A stretch of DNA of 64,000 nt from Talpa occidentalis (GCF_014898055.3 NW_023605083.1:68565715-68629714), one strand, 5' to 3'. Positions 44,661 through 57,140 are shown, counted from the first letter of the stretch. The notes: a model not told the origin generated them from the sequence alone. A program made the numbers and translations.

Positions 44661-45309
44661 TCTCATCCTATTTAATATTAATCTTGTATCTGAGCCAACC
44701 ACACTCAAACTAATTTAACCATGACACCTAGCAATCTTAAATTTGGGGATTATTCCTCCAAGTGTAGCATAGAAGATGCTGAGACTTTTGGATGTTAAAT
44801 ATACCAGGAATAATCAAACAGTTCTACCCACACCTTAGCATGTATTTATTAATCAAACCCATTTGCCATAATATATAGATATATCTCAAATAAGGAAAGA
44901 AGAATTTCCTTTTAATTATCACATCTTGAGTCCTTTGTTTTGTAACATTTAGTGTAGCATGACTTCTGAAGGAGTCATGCTCTGTAGTTAATATCAGGTA
45001 AGAACAAAATCTCCAAAATATATTCAATTTCTGACCATCCATCATCACCCTACAGCTGACCCCCTGGTCTACACTACTGACACGTCTCAGCTAGATGCTG
45101 TGCATCACCAAGTCTGTTCTGCATGATGGTGCATGTACATGATCTCCCTGTGCTTTCCACAGCCAGAATAGCCCTATTAAAATAAACACAGGTCACGTGA
45201 CAGCCATTCCCAGGGCCACCCAGAGGTCACCCTTTCTGCTCCAAGGGAAGGCTAACAAAGTCAAAGTGATGTATAACCTGGCTGCCAGTGCTTCCTCTGG
45301 CCTTGTCTC
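44661..45309. other. Unassigned unique sequence
   Basis: No repeat or gene recognised. Confidence 0.45.
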
Positions 45310-45720
45310 CATGCCCATGCTACTCAAGCATGCCTTCATACCTTGTGACTGACACCTGCTCTTATCTCCACTCAAAATTCTCCTTACCTGCAAGCCTCAC
45401 ATCTCTCACCTCTGCAGTCTTGATTTATTCCCCTGAGGTTTTCCTAGAGATTTCACTTAGAATTTTCATCTCCCCAAATTCCTGATCCCCTTTACATGCT
45501 TTTTTATTTTTGCTTCCTACCCCTTATCTGTAATTCATTTTTTACTTGTTATGAAAGAAGTATCTGTCATCCCCCAATAGGCTGTAGACTGCAGAAAGAG
45601 ATGGAGTTTGTATTTGTTTTTACTTAATTGAGACCCTCTGGTCTAGTAAAATGACTAGCCCTTGAATGACACATAGTAACATACTTTGATAAACATAGTT
45701 TGAATAAATTGATAAATGGA
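45310..45720 (+). repeat. L2
   Basis: Sense L2 in order: ctcaaaattctccttacctg, then ttgatttattcccctgaggt, cccaataggctgtagactgc, agaaagagatggagtttgta, ttgaatgacacatagtaaca, gtttgaataaattgataaat. Confidence 0.6.
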
Positions 45721-46549
45721 AGGGAAAAGAAGGAATGAAAGGAGTGAGATATGAAGGACAGGTAGTACTTAGAACAAGCACTTTGAATCATACTTAAGAG
45801 GAATAAACTTTTCTGGGGAAATAAGTTGAAACTCTCACAGGGCAGGTATATATAGGGCATGGATGCCGGAATCACCAAAAACACATGTCACAATTTGACC
45901 GAGAACCTACTTCATACACCATAACTCCTAACAGAGACAGTGCCCTCCAATGGCAGGCAGGTAACTGGAGGAATGTTTATTAAATTGAATTATCAGAATG
46001 GTATAATTGGCTAACATAATAAGTAACTTATTATATTTAGAAGTGATAATGCTGAATGATTTTCACATGATCCTAGAATGTTACTCTAGAGTTTAAAAGG
46101 TGTGATTAATGTTTTTTGCATATTTGTCTATCTTACTAAACTTGAAGATACTTGAAAGGAGGCAGAATCATATTCTTTCATAAATTTTATGTTAGTAAAT
46201 TCACTCATGGCAAACTTTTGAGGGACAAGTGAATATATGTCTCTAAGAAACATGGAGGGAAAATATTATTTTTATAAAACTGGAGCTCTGTGTTTGAGTT
46301 TTCTGCCAAGCTAGCAAATGGTAAAGTCGTATTTGAATTAGAGTTTTCACTAATTAATTCCATCTTATTATATTTATATTCCTTATTCTAGTGTTCCTTA
46401 TATTACCTCTCTAATAAAAATGAGAACATGTCTCCATCTTTTTCTTACTTCCTATTCCAACTTTCAGTCACCTGGGTAATTTTTAAATATGCCTGGATAC
46501 TCTAAAGCATGTAATTCCTTCTCTGTCCCCTTCCAAGTCTCTCAGGTCA
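45721..46549. other. Unassigned unique sequence
   Basis: AT-rich. No gene or clear repeat, apart from a possible L2 end near 45985. Confidence 0.45.
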
Positions 46550-46830
46550 AAGATTTTGCAAAGCCCCTATAATTGCCAGATAAATAAAATCACATTGCTC
46601 ATAATTACCAGGGACAATTCTGTGTAATTAGATGTTAACTGTAGTGTCCCCTTTCCTTTATGACTCCAAATAAATACCTGTTCCCGTCTCAGTCTGGGAA
46701 AAAGCTTGGTTGGAAATGTAACTGCTTTGTTGCTCTCTATGTAATTAACTATCATTAAAAGCCACTAATTAGATCGTAAGTTTTAAATAAGTTGCCCTAA
46801 TTACCTTTGGTACATGATGCGTTGAGTCGG
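46550..46830. promoter_or_regulatory. Candidate conserved enhancer rich in homeodomain motifs
   Basis: Repeat-free DNA with several TAATTA/TAATTAG-type cores (near 46605, 46625, 46743, 46768, 46799), no low-complexity sequence and no open frame. Such clusters are common in conserved non-coding elements near developmental genes. Function is inferred only. Confidence 0.3.
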
Positions 46831-47094
46831 GAGGGCAAGTCCTTCAGAGCCAAGAAAACTTGGCTCTGACACTAAGAGAATTAACGGGGCTATTGGTGGT
46901 GTTTTTGTCCATTCATAAATGGGAAAATGAGAACACTGGGAATGGATGGATCAAAACTGGGGTAAGGATGGTGGATGAAAGATGTGGACTTAGGCAAGGC
47001 CAGCCAGGGACTATCTTAAACTGTCTCTCTGAAAACTGCTCTCTCGTGTGCATGTGGGACAGAACCTGCCACATATGAAATACCATGAGACACT

Positions 47095-47142
47095 GAATGA
47101 ATGGATGGATGGATGGATGGATGGATGGATGGATGGATGGAT
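47095..47142. repeat. (GGAT)n microsatellite
   Basis: Ten or more uninterrupted GGAT units. Confidence 0.97.
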
Positions 47143-47194
47143 AAAAGAATGAATACAAAAATGATTAGAGGCAACAAGCCATGATAGTTACGAA

Positions 47195-47395
47195 CCTCAA
47201 TTTTGAAATAAGCAGTTTGGAGGTTTGAATCCTAACTCACATAACTACTAATCTAGGGAAGTTCTATGATACAGTTTTCTCATTTATAGTAAAATATAAT
47301 AGTAAAATATAATGATTCCTAACACCCACGTTGTGATGAATTAATGATGTGAGTCTAATATCTCCACAGACTTAACTCTCAACAAAATACTGATG
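47195..47395 (+). repeat. MIR
   Basis: MIR: gaggtttgaatcctaactca, ctaatctagggaagttctat, acagttttctcatttatagt, then gatgaattaatgatgtgag. Confidence 0.58.
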
Positions 47396-49259
47396 ATGAT
47401 GCTGCTGATGATAGTGATACAAAATATGCAGTTTAGAATTTCTCAAATGAGCCCACACTGAAGCTATCCCGTGCTTCTTCTTCATTTTTACTTTTCAGTT
47501 TCAGCACACAACTAGGTACTCCTGACACCATCACAATGTTAACCATTCACTCATAAGAGGAAGAAGCTGATTCAGAACACTGGGTAGGCCCTTGCCTACT
47601 GCTTTAATTACTGGAACAATGAAAGAAGATAATACAGGCCCTTATCTAACAAGGGCATGATCAGATTAGGCTGTAGGCTTGTGAATGGAACATCATGTAT
47701 GTTGTAACAGAGCCCTTTACAAGGTACTATGTAGAAAGAAACCCCAGAGGACTTGACAGAATGGGTGATACCACTGAACCATATGTTGAGTCATTCCTAT
47801 CGTAATCAACGTATTTAATATATGGCTATGAGCACCAGCAGCTATAACAACAATAATGATAATAATGAGTAGGAAAAAAATGGAGGTTCAGAGAGATTTC
47901 ATTATGTGTCCACATTTGCAAACAAAAGTTTGCTCATGGCAGAATGAACATTCAAACCTGACAATATGCTTACAAAACTGGGGTTCTTAAGTCTTTCCTT
48001 TACAATAGTAAGTAAAGGAAACAGTGGAGGCTACTTTTCTTTTTTGACCTGAAAATCAAGAGATATCTCTATGGCTATGGTTCCCTCACTTTCTCTCTCT
48101 GGACATCAACCTCTTTGTCCCACAAAAGTCAGTGAAAGACTAGATGGCTTCTCAGGAGCCTTCCAGCTGCACATTTCTCTACTTGACTCTTCCTACTGTG
48201 GAAGAGTGGTGTGGGTAAGTCAAACCTTCCCACGCATACTAAAGCCTCTCTGAAGTCAAAACAAGTTTTCTCACACACTTTCCAAAGCATTAGACATAGA
48301 GTTAAATGGTAAAAAGTCTCCCTTGACAGGTAGGTAGGTCAGTAAGTAGGTAGGTAGATAGATTATATGTTAGGGAAATGCATTGCCATCAATAACACAA
48401 CCAGTGACAGCAGCACAAACACGTAAAATTTTCCCCTCTTCATTTCTCAAACTAGATGTTATTTTTCTTTGAACATTGAGGGTATCCTCAGCTTACTATG
48501 CAGATTTCTTTTTCATAAGTGCTATGTAATTGTATTCAATTTCCTCACATTGACAAGGTTAAGTTCCAGGTTGTTTTCATGTGTGTGCATTGCCCGCGAT
48601 ATTGTCGTTGTCCTCTGTACACTTGCCTTTCAGTTACACCAAAACTCAGACCTGTGGACATTGGTCAGGTTTATGTGCATAAATCCTAGGTCTTTGCCCA
48701 GCATCAATAAGATTTGGATCTATTAGGCTGCAGAGAATGGAGTCGAAAGGGTGCCTTTTCCTCTCTCTGCTGTCTGGCATTCTGACATTCTAAACAGATG
48801 GAATGTTGCAAACCTGCAATCATTAAAATTGGTTGTTAACAAAGCCACTGCCTACTAGTCTTTCCAAAAATGAGTGTTACCCTACTCCATTTACATGAAG
48901 TGAGACACTGGGTGCCTCAGCTTGGACTCCCTAGGACTTTTCAATTCAAATATGCAATAGAGACTCCCTAGAGCTCTTAGACCATATTTGCATTTCCCTT
49001 GGGACATAATATAATCACTTCAGGTGGGATCAGATACTCATTCCCAGCCCAGTGGCATGCATGTTTTTATACCCTTGTGTAATTCCTTCACTTAAGTGCA
49101 AACTAGATGTAGTCTCTTGCTTCTAATAAATATCCCAATGACCAGGTTTTTAAGTGTACCTGTTCATAGCCAATCCAGAAGTTATTGACAAAGGAATTCC
49201 AGGAAAGTTGGGAATGTTCTAGCACATCAGTTTTAAAACCTAATTTTATATCAATTATT
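47396..49259. other. Unassigned unique sequence
   Basis: A GTAG-type tract is at 48330-48362. 48530-48730 has scattered CpG and no repeat, possibly conserved. No exon supported. Confidence 0.42.
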
Positions 49260-49590
49260 TGTTTACTCCTTTATTCAACAAATATAGATGAGCATGTATT
49301 ATGAGTAAGACAATAAGCTATGTGGTGATAATTTACAGATAAAGAACATGACTTCTATTCTCAATTTATAATTACAGTGCACTGTGCTAAGTTCTGATTG
49401 GCTTCTTCCCAGGATTCCAGTATAGGAGGTTCAGAAAACTCAATCCGGTAGAGGATGGGACATGGATAAGAAAGGGTTTTTGAAAGAAATGAATACTAAG
49501 GTAATCCTTAAATGAAGAAAAAAATAATAGCTATCAGGCAGAGAAAGCTGTAGGGAAGAAACTTCAGACAGTAAGAGAAGCATTTGTAAA
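49260..49590 (-). repeat. L2 (reverse)
   Basis: Reverse L2: tttactcctttattcaacaa, gagcatgtattatgagtaag, gataaagaacatgacttcta, later ggcagagaaagctgtaggga. Confidence 0.5.
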
Positions 49591-50599
49591 AGGTTTTAAC
49601 TGATGACCGGTTTTAAAAATAATGGCTAGTAAGAACACAGGAAACTTTCTGAAATGGAGTCCATCATCTGCCTTTATGATGCAGACAGCCATTAAATTCT
49701 TATTGTTCCATTTAAAACTGTGAGTGGACAGGAAATTAGCTTTGTCCTCCTATTTAGTCATCTAATGACAGGAAAAGAATTCTGACATGAGGTAGAAGTT
49801 TGGGGTTGCTCTGTTTCTTTTTAATTTGGGATCAACCTATGAAATTACTTAATGCTTTAAATATAAGAAATGTAGACAGCCTAAAATAATGCAATGTTAT
49901 AATAACAAAAAGATTATTTGTTGAAAAATGGCAAGACCATTGCTGGAGAAATAACAGCCCTCTCTGCAGAGGTTACTCTATTGTTGTCCAGCATGAGGCA
50001 GCAGACTGGTTTCTATTTCCCAATTTTTTCCTTCCCCTAAGGACTTAGAGCATAACTATAGGGACATTTGCAATGGGCTATCTGTCTATTCTTTTGAGGT
50101 TTGAATGACAAGTCAAGCGGAGAAATTGAATTTTTCAGTTCTCTAAACACTTTTGGCCCCTAGGAACACTGGAAAAGGTCAAGAATTTTGAAGCACATTC
50201 TTCCCCAGGCTATAGGATCAAAACTTCTTTTTTAAAAGGTTGTTCCAGGCCCAATGAGACAGTCGTTCGTGATGGAGAATATAAACAGCTGTTTATGTCC
50301 TCTGTGGTGGTGTGCGGCCCTCTTGGGAAGTTTACCCTGAAGACAATTTACCTAGAGAGCTTTGTTTCTTTCATTAGGGCAACTGAGGATGAAAAAGACA
50401 GGCCTAACACCAACTGGTAATTGTTGTGAAGACTTGTTTTTCATAGCCCACTTTTATTTTTTTTTTTCTTTGTTAGCTTCTGTACTTAATTACTTCTCTC
50501 TACCAGCTCCATCTTTCTTCTCTCCTAATTCTTCTAACCAACCTCCTCATCCACTTTTTTCATTTTCCTTTGTTGATCCATGTCATAGGCACATAACTC
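49591..50599. other. Unassigned unique sequence
   Basis: No exon or repeat seen. The start of the 124-codon frame at 50362 lies here, but it runs into an LTR. Confidence 0.45.
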
Positions 50600-50855
50600 A
50601 CAAAGATCCCCAACTGTGTATGGCCAATATCTGGGGACTTCCAGCAGTGTGTGAATGTGCCTGGAGGATGATCCTTCTCCACTTGAGTCTAGATAAAACT
50701 GAATCTTTCTTTGCCATTTTGATTGCAGTCCCATGAAAAACCTTATGCCTACCTGTATCCCTGACCCATGAAACTGTGAAATGATGTTTACTATTTTAGG
50801 TCACTAAGTTCCAGGGTAATATGTAATGTAGCAATAGATAATTAACGTAACCCAT
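50600..50855 (+). mobile_element. MLT1-type LTR (ERVL-MaLR)
   Basis: The 3' half of an MLT1 LTR: ctggaggatgatccttctcc, gattgcagtcccatgaaaaa, cctgacccatgaaactgtga, ttaggtcactaagttccagg, gtagcaatagataattaacg. The 5' boundary is not clear. It is a long-dead element with no coding part. Confidence 0.8.
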
Positions 50856-51089
50856 ATCCTTTCATGTCCCTCTTCGTTGTACTGTCTCTATTTTTCTTCC
50901 TCTTAGCTCTATGTACACAGATTTCAAATTTGAACATGACATTGAGAGCTAAAGAAATATAAATGCTTTGCTCTCAGTAACCATCAAACTAACCGGATCT
51001 GCAAACATAATTTGCATAATGGAAAGGTCAGCATCCCTGGCCTCCCTTTAATTGTACTTTTTGGTAAACATCTGTTCATTTGATGGATG

Positions 51090-51360
51090 TCAAATGAATT
51101 TCAGTAAAAGTATTTAATGGGCACCTACTATCTTTAATACATTGTATCAGCTGTCATGTAGAACAGAAAAATGAGTAAGATATGCTTCTTGCCATCAAAG
51201 ATAGTGTCATTTGGAATAAAGTGAAAATGAAGCAACCCCTTAAAAGGGATATTCCGAGGAATCTTTGGGTGTTAAGAGGAGGGAGAGATTGCTCCCTACT
51301 GGGTGGGTCAGGGAGGCTCTAGAGGAAGCATTTTGTGCTGAAGTTTGAAGGATAAACTAG
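51090..51360 (-). repeat. L2 (reverse)
   Basis: Reverse L2: atttaatgggcacctactat, atgcttcttgccatcaaaga, agggaggctctagaggaagc. Confidence 0.48.
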
Positions 51361-51937
51361 ATGTATATATGCCCATTCAATCTTCTCTCCATTTGAGAGC
51401 CCATCTCTCTTACATGGCACATAGGAACAACTCCCACTTCACAGTTAGGGAGCAATCTGAGCTTTGCCTCCTCAGTCCACTCTCAAAGGTCATTCTAGGT
51501 AGTTGCTTGTTTAGCATTTGATACCTTCCCAGGGCTCACTAACTGTCTACAGCAGCATTTCTCAGATTACTGCTAATTCTACTTTTTATGTTAACCAAAG
51601 GAAAAAATGTAGTTCAAGAGGAAAGGGTCAATTCATTATTTTCCAAGCTAACTTTATGGAAGTGAAAACAGTGTGTGAAGAGTTAGAATAATGCAATGAT
51701 AGAGTACCCGAAAGTTATTGTGCCAAGAAAAGAGAACCCTATTGAGAAAAAGTGATTTCTGACCATACACCACTTCATTCACTATTTTCAGCATGATGGA
51801 GCTGGTTTGTTTCTATTTTTTCCACTTTCCTTGGGAACTTAGAACAAAAAAATTGTGCATCATTCTGCTCAGCCCAGGCTTTTCACTGAATTTTGTAATG
51901 CGCATGTCTGTTTGGAAAATAATGGAGTGGGAATCAA
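51361..51937. other. Unassigned unique sequence
   Basis: No repeat or gene recognised. Confidence 0.45.
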
Positions 51938-51945
51938 GGGTTTGC

Positions 51946-52209
51946 TTTTTTTTTTAAGATTTTTTTATTTATGCATACAAGAGCTGGGGTACAGGCCAGA
52001 GATGCAGGGGAGAGGATTCACCAGAGACAGAGTGGGAAACATAACAGGCAGACTGAAATACACCTCTGAGGGGAGCAGTGGGTGAGATAGGAGAGGTCTG
52101 CCTTACCATGTGGGTTTGTCTCTGGCCTGCCGGAGAGAACTCAGGCTACAGAGGCTGCAGGAGTGCTTCATAGTGTTGTGCTTAACCCCTTGCACCACCA
52201 GGGACACCC
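51946..52209 (-). mobile_element. tRNA-derived T+ SINE, stratum A
   Basis: Old-type minus-strand copy: tail TTGTATGCATAAATAAA, GTTAAG after the A box. Short target duplication GGGTTTGC plus T-rich bases at 51938 and 52210. Confidence 0.9.
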
Positions 52210-52434
52210 GGGTTTGCATTTCTAATCTTTACAAATATGTTGATTCTCCAAATACAAAGGATCCTCTTCTTTCATTTGGGGAATAAACATATTTCTAGAG
52301 ATTATTAAAAAAGGGAATAATCCATGCTTTTTGACTTTGTTCTTCCAAGTGATATTTTTAATGAGAAACACAAAAGCTAAATACCTAAATTTGTCATTCC
52401 ATTGCCATATATTGTTTTTACACAAGCCACCTCA

Positions 52435-52535
52435 TGATTTATATTTTTTCCAGCTTTATTGAAATATAATTGATTTAAAAGATTGTGCAGGTTTAAGGTG
52501 TTCGGTGTTGATTTGACACATTTATATATTGCTCA
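52435..52535. mobile_element. L1M 3'-region fragment
   Basis: Typical old L1 text: cagctttattgaaatataat, tgatttaaaagattgtgcag, gtttaaggtgttcggtgttg. Confidence 0.68.
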
Positions 52536-53009
52536 CTTGTAAATGAGCATAGTCAAGTCACTTAAAAGTTGTCCCAGCTTTCCATAATAACTGAGAAAAA
52601 CCTCTGGAAAATAGAAGCCTTAAAATTACTTGTTTTGCTGACACAATAATTTACATCCCTGAAAATATGTTCTTACAAATCATTTACAATCAGGGGTTAT
52701 GTTGGAAACAACATCAATGATCAACAATAGGAAAATGATATTGGATATTGTGCTTCATCAACCAAAGAATTCTTACATAGTGATAAAGTCATAAATAGGA
52801 AGACAACATAAATCTGAATATTTTTATAATATGATATTAGTAAAAAGAAGAGAATGCTAATTCATATGTAAGCAATAATTAAAACTATGTAATTCATATT
52901 TACTTATGAAGGAAGACAAAAAAATTAGAAAATAAAATCAGCTGCTGTGTTTGAATACATATACATCTACGTATATATAAACATGTGCATGTCTATACAT
53001 ATAGAATAT
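52536..53009. other. Unassigned AT-rich sequence
   Basis: Contains TATA/CATA-rich words at 52955-53010. No gene or repeat recognised. Confidence 0.45.
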
Positions 53010-53260
53010 AATATAGGGTTTTTGACTCTAAATTTTGGGCCTGCTAAATTCTTGGGAAGACTTGTCTTAGAATTTGTAGAATGTTTAGCAGCTTCCCTGA
53101 ATTCTACCTCCTAGATGCAAGTAGAATTTGCCCAGTTGTGAAAACTAAAAATGTCCCCAGACTTCGCTAAACATTCCTTGGTAAGAACATGGGGTAGGTT
53201 TGGGGTGGGAGTAGGAGCAAATCACTCCTGGTTGAAAACCAGTATTTCGAGAAAATGTTT
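53010..53260 (-). mobile_element. MER20 hAT-Charlie DNA transposon fossil
   Basis: Read on the minus strand it matches MER20: the start near 53255, then AATGTTTAGCGAAGTCTGGG, GACATTTTTAGTTTTCACAA, CTGGGCAAATTCTACTTGCA, GCTGCTAAACATTCTACAAA. MER20 copies are known to have been reused as enhancers in placental mammals, but nothing here shows that for this copy. Confidence 0.85.
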
Positions 53261-54049
53261 TACATTTTTTTCTAGTTTTTAAAATAAATAATATCCATAA
53301 ATAACAAATAGCCTTTACCCTTGACCTAGCATTCTCTATAGCAGCTGGCCCAGCAAATAGTTGAAATCAGCAATGTTCTAGTTATATCAGACAGGGGAGT
53401 AAAGCATTAATGCATGATGACCTGCTTGGGGATGTTAGCAAGCTCCACCATTCCTCTGAGTTCTTGCAAAATGGGGGAAAGAAATCAGTGCGTGTTACAT
53501 AAGAATATCTTCTACTGACACTGCAGAGTATTTTTATCCTAGTGGAAGTTGCCTCTGGGCTCTAAAACCTTCTGTCAGAGAGTAAAGAAAACTAATTGCA
53601 GTGAAATATCTTCTCAGGCAACCTGCCCATCACCAAATTCTATGTGTAGGGGAAATGCACACTTCCTTTAGAAAATGCCTTAACAGAACTCAAACCCCTT
53701 AGGAATGCTTTTCAGGGCCAGGGAAACTTCTACTCAGTGTAGGAACTTTAGTTCAATTTAAAATATATGAAAATTTCAAGGAGTTGTGAAGGAGCATACC
53801 TTCTAATGGCTTGACCTCTTATTTTATATTCAGGAAACCAGAGAAGTCACTTGCCAGTTCAATATATCTAATTAGTTGCACAGCATAAAACTTAGCCCGG
53901 ATTTTCTTATCTTACAGGCAAACTTCATCTTTAAAAGACCATTTTCCATCTTTGCAATTGAACATCCTTGGAAAATAACTTTTGAGATGATAGTGATTCC
54001 ACAGTTTGACCTCTGGGTTGGTATTCAGGTAGAATTTAGAATATACAGT
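53261..54049. other. Unassigned unique sequence
   Basis: No repeat or exon recognised. Confidence 0.45.
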
Positions 54050-54135
54050 TCATACATTCAATGAATAAGGGTGTATTGAGTATTGTGTGCCTGGTTTTGT
54101 ACCATTCAATAGGCTTGGAACAGTAGAATAAGCAT
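54050..54135 (-). repeat. L2 fragment (reverse)
   Basis: Reverse L2 end: acattcaatgaataagggtg, tattgagtattgtgtgcctg. Confidence 0.42.
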
Positions 54136-54687
54136 GTTTTGTCCTGCTTCCCCTGTTGTCATAGCCCCACACATTCTGCTGTACACTTCACAGACATTCC
54201 GTCAATGCCGACTGGGGATCTGGAATAGAGTTAGCTTGGCTTTAGATTCTTGAGGCTTTCCATCTGTCTTCCTTGGAACATATCCGCTGTTCCTCACTAT
54301 GAACTGAACTTTCCAACTCCCCACATCATCATGGGTAAATGTGTATATTAATGTACTCTCAATAACCCTGTTATAAAGACAAAATAATAGCAGAAAAATT
54401 TAATTTGGGAAACAGGAAACTCCAACAATCTGGCTAAAAAATTATAACAAATGACAACAATCCCAACTCTGCGACACTGAAAAGTGGGCCCTTAAATGAC
54501 TAAGTATCAGAAATTCTTGGGTTTTGTTGGGGTGTTTATTGGATACACACTTATTACCGTAATCCTCATGAGATTATTTTCTACATCTAGGGGCCATTTG
54601 CACTGTGAGGCTTCCCACAGTGAGAAAGCTTTGGAAAGTATCCTACCACTTGGGTCTTTGCATAATATTTTTGAGATGGACAGATTT
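54136..54687. other. Unassigned unique sequence
   Basis: No repeat or gene recognised. Confidence 0.45.
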
Positions 54688-54704
54688 AAAATATCTGATA
54701 TGCT

Positions 54705-54949
54705 GGGCCTCCCCCGTGGCATAAGTGTTAAAGACAGTGCTATCAAGCTATCGCCAGCCACTGCAGCATGAGCCAGGGAGAAACCCGCATGGTGCAGCAG
54801 ACCTTTCCCGCCTCGCCCACTGCTCCCTTCAGCAGTGTAGATCTGCCTGTTCTGCTTCACACTCTCTCTGGTGAACCCTTTCATACGCACACCCCCAGCC
54901 CCTCTGGCTTACATCCCAGTTCTTGTATGCATAAATAAATAAATCTTAA
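54705..54949 (+). mobile_element. tRNA-derived T+ SINE, stratum A
   Basis: Old-type plus-strand copy with GTGTTAAAG after the A box and CTATCAAGCTATCGCCAGCC. The B box region is deleted. Tail TTGTATGCATAAATAAATAAATCTT. Similar flanks AAAATATCTGATAT / AAAACATCTGATAT. Confidence 0.9.
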
Positions 54950-55097
54950 AAAACATCTGATATAATGATGTAGACAATTAGGGACAAATAGGGACAATTC
55001 CCTCTCATTGGAAAGACATGATAGTAATGATAATAATATATATTATTGAACAAAATCAGCATCTTTTCTTTTTTCATGTTAAGATAGATGCAACCAG

Positions 55098-55356
55098 GGC
55101 CACCATGGTGGCTCAGGGGTTAAAGAATCAGTGCTATCAAGCTATTGCCAGCCACTGCACCCTGCATTGAATTCCCAGCCAGGGAGCTGACCCATATGGA
55201 GCACAGACCTCTCCTGTCTTACCCGCTGCTCCCCTCGGCAGTGTATTTCAGTAGATCTGCCTGTTCTGTTCCCTACTCTGTCTCTGGTGAATCCTCTCAC
55301 TCTCCACACCTCTGGCCTGCACCCCAGTCCTTGTATGCATAAATAAATAAAAAAAA
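55098..55356 (+). mobile_element. tRNA-derived T+ SINE, stratum A
   Basis: Old-type plus-strand copy: TGGTGGCTCAGGGGTTAAAG, CTATCAAGCTATTGCCAGCC, TTGTATGCATAAATAAATAA. Target duplication AAGATAGATGCAACCAG (55081-55097) / AAGATGGATGCAACCAG (55357-55373), one mismatch. Confidence 0.95.
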
Positions 55357-55373
55357 AAGATGGATGCAACCAG

Positions 55374-55750
55374 ATCAAATACTTTTGTCTGGGTGACAAG
55401 GATACTATGTTGTATGCATTTAATCCAGTCCAGGTTGTTAGTCTTTATTCCAATCAGGATACATCAACTAATTTTTTATAACTGGGGTAAATAACTGGAT
55501 TTGAAAAAGGAAATAGTAAAAAAAAAAAGTGGATGAGTAATGTCTTAGATTGATTTTTTTTTGGCGAGAGAATAGGTTAAGGAACTATGTATAATAAGTG
55601 ACTTATTGAAGAGATCTCTTAGAAGACACCTATGGGGGAATCAGGAGAGGATGTGGGCTATAGCTGGGCAGATGTGTGCCTTCAGGAGGTGCCCACGTGC
55701 ATCACAGAGCTAGTTTCACTTTGTGGGAAGAGTGCTGGCCTTTTTATCCC
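55374..55750. other. Unassigned unique sequence
   Basis: No repeat or gene recognised. Confidence 0.45.
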
Positions 55751-55800
55751 AGATAGATAGGTGATAGGTAGGTAGGTAGGTAGGTAGATAGATGATTATA
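55751..55800. repeat. Compound (GATA)n/(GGTA)n microsatellite
   Basis: GATA units switch to about six GGTA units and back to GATA. Confidence 0.92.
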
Positions 55801-56094
55801 TGTAGATATAGATTATATAGATGTAAACATAGATCAAAATCAGTCCTTGTCTTTAAGTCAACATTGGAGTAGGCATAACCTCCCAGAGTGAGTCATTATA
55901 TCCAACATGTAAACATCTGGAAAATTGTTGCACCTGCTAGATACCAGGGATTTGAGTTTGATACCAATAGCATCTATTGCATGTATTAAAGCAGGCTTCC
56001 TAGGGCTATTAATTGAGTCAAAACTAACTGTGGCTCTCCAAAATGTGTTTCTGAAAATCAGAGGATTTATTTATCTGCCTTGCTGTCTTTTATT

Positions 56095-56165
56095 CCCAAT
56101 TCTTAGAAAATTGCCTAGCTCATACAATATACTCAGTAAAGGTGTGTTGCATGAATTAAGGAATT
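56095..56165 (+). repeat. L2 3' end
   Basis: L2 terminus: gaaaattgcctagctcatac, atactcagtaaaggtgtgtt, gcatgaattaagg. Confidence 0.45.
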
Positions 56166-56342
56166 CTTGACAAATATTTCCTCCTGTTCCAGCCTCTATA
56201 TTTTGGTGCACACTTCTGATTTCTCAACCGATTGCTATGCCTGCCTTTCTACTCTCAATCTTTATTATGTTCCTAACAGTTTGTCTTATAACCAAAGTTG
56301 ATCTATGAATGATTCTTTGCTAATTCAGCCCACATGGAACAT

Positions 56343-56367
56343 TCTCTGTCTCTGTCTCTGTCTCTGT

Positions 56368-56411
<44 letters not shown>

Positions 56412-56412
56412 G
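56343..56412. repeat. (CTCTGT)n(TG)n compound microsatellite
   Basis: About five CTCTGT units followed by about 19 TG units with one C break. Confidence 0.96.
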
Positions 56413-56599
56413 TTATATTGCTTGGGTGTGAGTACATCCCTCCCTCCTGTGTCCTGGCTACTTATTTACTCCTAAAATAAATATGCCAGTTCCTGATTCA
56501 AAAAGCAACCAGTTAATACCCACCTTCTAAAATATCTTCATTCATGCAATTTTTTCTCAGATTAGCAGTCAACACTGAGTTCACCATCATCCACACTTA

Positions 56600-56835
56600 G
56601 TAATGATAGTAAACATAAATGTTTAATTGAGTACTAACTATGTGTCAAGCATGATACTCAACACACAATATGCCTTGTCGCATTTGATTTGATAATAATC
56701 TCATAATATAGGCACTTTTATTGTCTATATTTTCTGGATGAAAATATATGAGCTTAATAAATTTAAGTTCTTTATCCAAGGCCACACAGCTAGTACAGGA
56801 AGAACTAGGATGCAAACACAATTGGCAGATCCCAC
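56600..56835 (-). repeat. MIR (reverse)
   Basis: Good reverse MIR: gagtactaactatgtgtcaa, catttgatttgataataatc, ataggcacttttattgtcta, tatccaaggccacacagcta. Confidence 0.75.
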
Positions 56836-56954
56836 AGCCTTGTTTTAGCCTTTATGTTATAAAATCTTATGACTTACATTTCAAGAGTTTGCTAAAATAT
56901 CACCCTTCTTCAATCCATTTTATGATCTCTACCCAGTATGACACCCACAAAATA

Positions 56955-57140
56955 TAAAGCTGCTAGTGTCACTCCTCTGATGAAAACTTGGTGGTGGTTT
57001 TATAAAACTCACCCTGATTGCCCCCTCACCCCAAGTACTTCTCCAACTTTCTCTCTTGTCTTCTCCCCCCTCACTAAGATATTGAACTCAGATTCTTAAA
57101 GATACTAGACACCCTCTCCCTCCCTTTTGGACCACCCCTT
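56955..57140 (+). repeat. Possible L2
   Basis: Sense L2: gctgctagtgtcactcctct, gatgaaaacttggtggtggt. Confidence 0.42.

Noticed and set aside
50362..50736. 124-codon plus-strand frame
   Set aside because: Its second half lies in an MLT1 LTR and its first half has no motif.
51010..51017. Octamer motif ATTTGCAT
   Set aside because: A single 8-mer is expected by chance in AT-rich DNA, and no second motif supports it.
55751..55800. CRISPR-like regular repeats
   Set aside because: Simple tetranucleotide microsatellite with no spacers; the genome is mammalian.
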